A stretch of 64,000 nt of DNA from Corella eumyota (taxonomy: Eukaryota > Chordata > Ascidiacea > Phlebobranchia > Corellidae). Positions 61,871 to 64,000 of this stretch are shown piece by piece. The position numbers were made by a program, and so were the translations under genes. Below the pieces are notes generated by a model that was not told the DNA's origin, made no database searches, and saw only the letters and a program-made list of their open reading frames with translations. The stretch is from positions 1,178,001 to 1,242,000 of the forward strand of contig OY720103.1 of the NCBI GenBank assembly GCA_963082875.1, given 5' to 3'. Positions within the stretch are counted from its first letter, which is position 1, and every line of letters begins with the position of its first letter.

Positions 61871-62164
61871 GCCGGCAGAGTGGTGTAGTGGTAAGAACAC
61901 TTGCTACACCACACATAAGGTCGTGGGTTCAATCCCCACTGATCTCATGCTGTAGCACCTTTGAGTAAGGCGCTATAAATGGTATGAACTCCTACTGAGC
62001 AAGCACTTAATCAGCAGCATAATTATCGAGCAATTATAATCTATAATATCCCAAACTGCCACAGGCAACTCGAGACTGAGTCGGAGTAACTGATGTTAGG
62101 CTATGTTTAAGTCGCTCATTCGACTTTCCCACATCGAAGATAAAAATAATACAAAAAAAAAATT
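61871..62164 (+). repeat. full-length tRNA-headed SINE
   Basis: This is the most complete copy: head GCCGGCAGAGTGGTGTAGTG with A box TAGTGGTAAGAAC, B box GGGTTCAATCCCC, a roughly 200-bp body (AGCAGCATAATTATCGAGCA, CTATAATATCCCAAACTG, CCCACATCGAAGATAAA) and an A-rich tail. No clear target-site duplication was found by eye. Confidence 0.9.
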
Positions 62165-63198
62165 AATCTGTAGCCTCATGACTTTCTTAAAACTTTTAGT
62201 TTAATCATATGGCTTAATTAAATGTATTTCCTTTTGATTTTTTAGATGGTAGGTCGTTGTTTAGGTAACATCATTGCTTGTTTTGTTAAATTAAGTTGAA
62301 TAATTTAATTTAACGTGATGTCCAAAAGCAGAGAACGAAACCAAATATTTAATTTCTGGCTCGTTTGATTGGATCAGATTTATCAAGTTGTATATAATAT
62401 AAAAGGTAGGTTTAGTATTTTTATTTTTGGTTTAAAATTTTCGTATGTTTTATTTGTTAAAGATTATTACGTTAAAATATTTGTTATATTTAAAAAAATT
62501 ATGCTTTGTCATTCTGTGTTAATACTTTCATCTATAATTAATTAAAAGTTTCCCTATTAGCAATGACATATTAAATCACATAGCACGTATTTGTTAATAA
62601 TAAATGAGTTATTTTGAATGTGACGCAAAAACATTTATCGATTAGTTCAATACATGGTAAAAACTACTCTAACCTCGATATTTTTAACAGATGCAACTTC
62701 CGACGTGGTAAATTAGGAAGCGATGATTAATTAGATTAAAAAAAACAACAAAAAAATTGTTGCGTGGAAAAAATTATAAATAAATATCTACACATTTACA
62801 ATTTTTTTTTTAATGTTTCTATAAACTATTTATTTATTTAAGATGCTTTAAGTAGGCTATACGACACCTAAAAAATTTTGTTTACAAAAATTTGCATTAA
62901 AAATTTATTTGCAAATTTTTTTTTAATATTCGCGCCAAGGTTGTAAGATATGTAGATCCTTTCGATGGTTAGTCGACAAAATCAAAAATGAATATTTGGG
63001 TGAAAAGGGCAAAAAGTCACATTGTTCTAAAGTCAAGCATATGTTACTAAATTATAAATGGCCTCATGACCTATTTTGTTTTTTAATCGGTCGTTAACAA
63101 GTCTTTGCCCACTTGCCTAAAACCAGTTCGATCCAGTTCTGTTATTGTATAACTGGTAGCATGACGACATATTTTGTCATGGCTTTTTGTGTTACACA

Positions 63199-63352
63199 GG
63201 GTAGTTTATTTTTACCTAAAATGCAACAATTTTAAGGTTTTAGGCAATATTTTTTAACAGAAAATTTACACGCATTTTTCGCTTGCGAATTTTTATCAGG
63301 TTTCGTCATAACTACCCTTTCTATCGGTAAAATATTTGACGTCAAACTACCC
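63199..63352. repeat. possible MITE-like element
   Basis: AGGGTAGTTT near 63198 and AAACTACCCT at 63344-63353 are perfect 10-bp inverted repeats about 136 bp apart, with a further ACTACCCT copy at about 63311. The interior is AT-rich. The ends are short and could be chance. Confidence 0.3.
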
Positions 63353-64000
63353 TTTGCATTACTTGGAGGCGTGTAGATGTCACGTGATTTTTCTTGACAA
63401 AGCTTTTTAAAACGTACGTAATTTCAGTGCCAGAAAACGTAGTTTTATTTTTAAACCATAATCGAATGAGTTAGCATTATTTATTGGCAGTATGTTACTG
63501 ATTTTAGTTATTAACAAAGGAAGAAAAGTTAGAATTCGTTTAAAACAGCACGCAAACGTTTTTATGTAAGAGCAGCAGATGGTATAAACAATTTTTTTCT
63601 CGTTTACAGATTGAAAAGTAATTAACAGTTTGATACGTACAGTACGTATAACTACCGACTGCCTGGACGGATATATTATCTAGCACAGCGCAATATCCTA
63701 ATACTATTACTCAAGCAAAGAAAATCGAATGAAGCAAAGTTATATTCATTATGAACTGCCATCAAATTTCTGAAAAACACCGTCAAGAAAAGAATTTTAA
63801 AGTTGGAGTTATTGACATTAAATTAATGTTGGTTTATTTCTATTTCTGCGGATTCAAGCACGCAGCTACAACCTAGCAAACTTCAAAGACAATCAAAAAA
63901 ACATAAACTATAAAAAACATTTTTTATCAAATTTTTACTGCCATAATTTTTCAAGAAAAAAAATCTTCAAGCCTAGAAAGAAAAATATGGATCTCGCAAT

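Larger units (their letters stand above)
61777..64000. other. intergenic to window end
   Basis: After DHX35 there is a SINE (61871-62164) and then about 1.8 kb of AT-rich DNA with no supported exon. A possible small inverted-repeat element lies at 63199-63352, with TGACGTCA at 63337. Confidence 0.6.

Noticed and set aside
1-64000. CRISPR arrays, insertion sequences, retroviral or other virus-like elements
   Set aside because: No regularly spaced repeat-spacer array, no integrase, reverse transcriptase or capsid-like reading frame, and no long terminal repeats were seen; repeats here are SINEs and short tandem repeats.

Overview
This is a stretch of an AT-rich animal genome, roughly one third G+C by eye. 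It has compact multi-exon genes with short introns and GTAAGT-type donors, tRNA-headed SINEs, and single copies of families known from vertebrates (CACHD1, FAM167, a full myomesin, FBXO41). Together with the very frequent TGACGTCA octamer and a probable trans-splicing operon, this points to an ascidian tunicate, most likely Ciona. That attribution is inference from recall. No viral, retroviral, CRISPR or bacterial-type element was seen.

Layout. 28-3421 (-): a GABA-A/glycine-receptor-family chloride channel subunit, cut by the left edge before TM4. 4781-5396 (-): a small lysine-rich protein of 101 residues in three exons. 6886-16828 (+): CACHD1, an alpha2-delta-like single-pass membrane protein (VWA, Cache). 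17565-19487 (-): a FAM167 protein, convergent with CACHD1. 22736-29434 (-): one long gene with a signal peptide, an antistasin-like module, an astacin metalloprotease, a Thr-rich linker, three ShK modules and a trypsin-like serine protease; every splice phase I checked agrees. 31596-44363 (+): myomesin (two Ig, five Fn3, five Ig), with an alternative last exon that would end the protein after one Ig domain. 45496-52788 (+): a tandem-domain tyrosine phosphatase with no visible membrane segment and a very acidic tail. 53521-53922 (+): RNA polymerase III subunit RPC9/CRCP. 54105-58681 (+): FBXO41, starting only 182 bases after CRCP. 59547-61776 (+): DEAH-box helicase DHX35.

Coding models were assembled by hand from both strands with consensus splice sites and matching phases. 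For most genes each exon joins the next in frame, so overall models are strong, although a single boundary could be off by a few bases.

The most unusual items are the two-protease chimera with an inhibitor-type module in its propeptide region, the short myomesin isoform exon with its own poly(A) signal, the CRCP-FBXO41 probable operon, the soluble two-domain phosphatase, and the patchy enrichment of TGACGTCA: many copies, often inside coding exons, in some genes and none in two long blocks.
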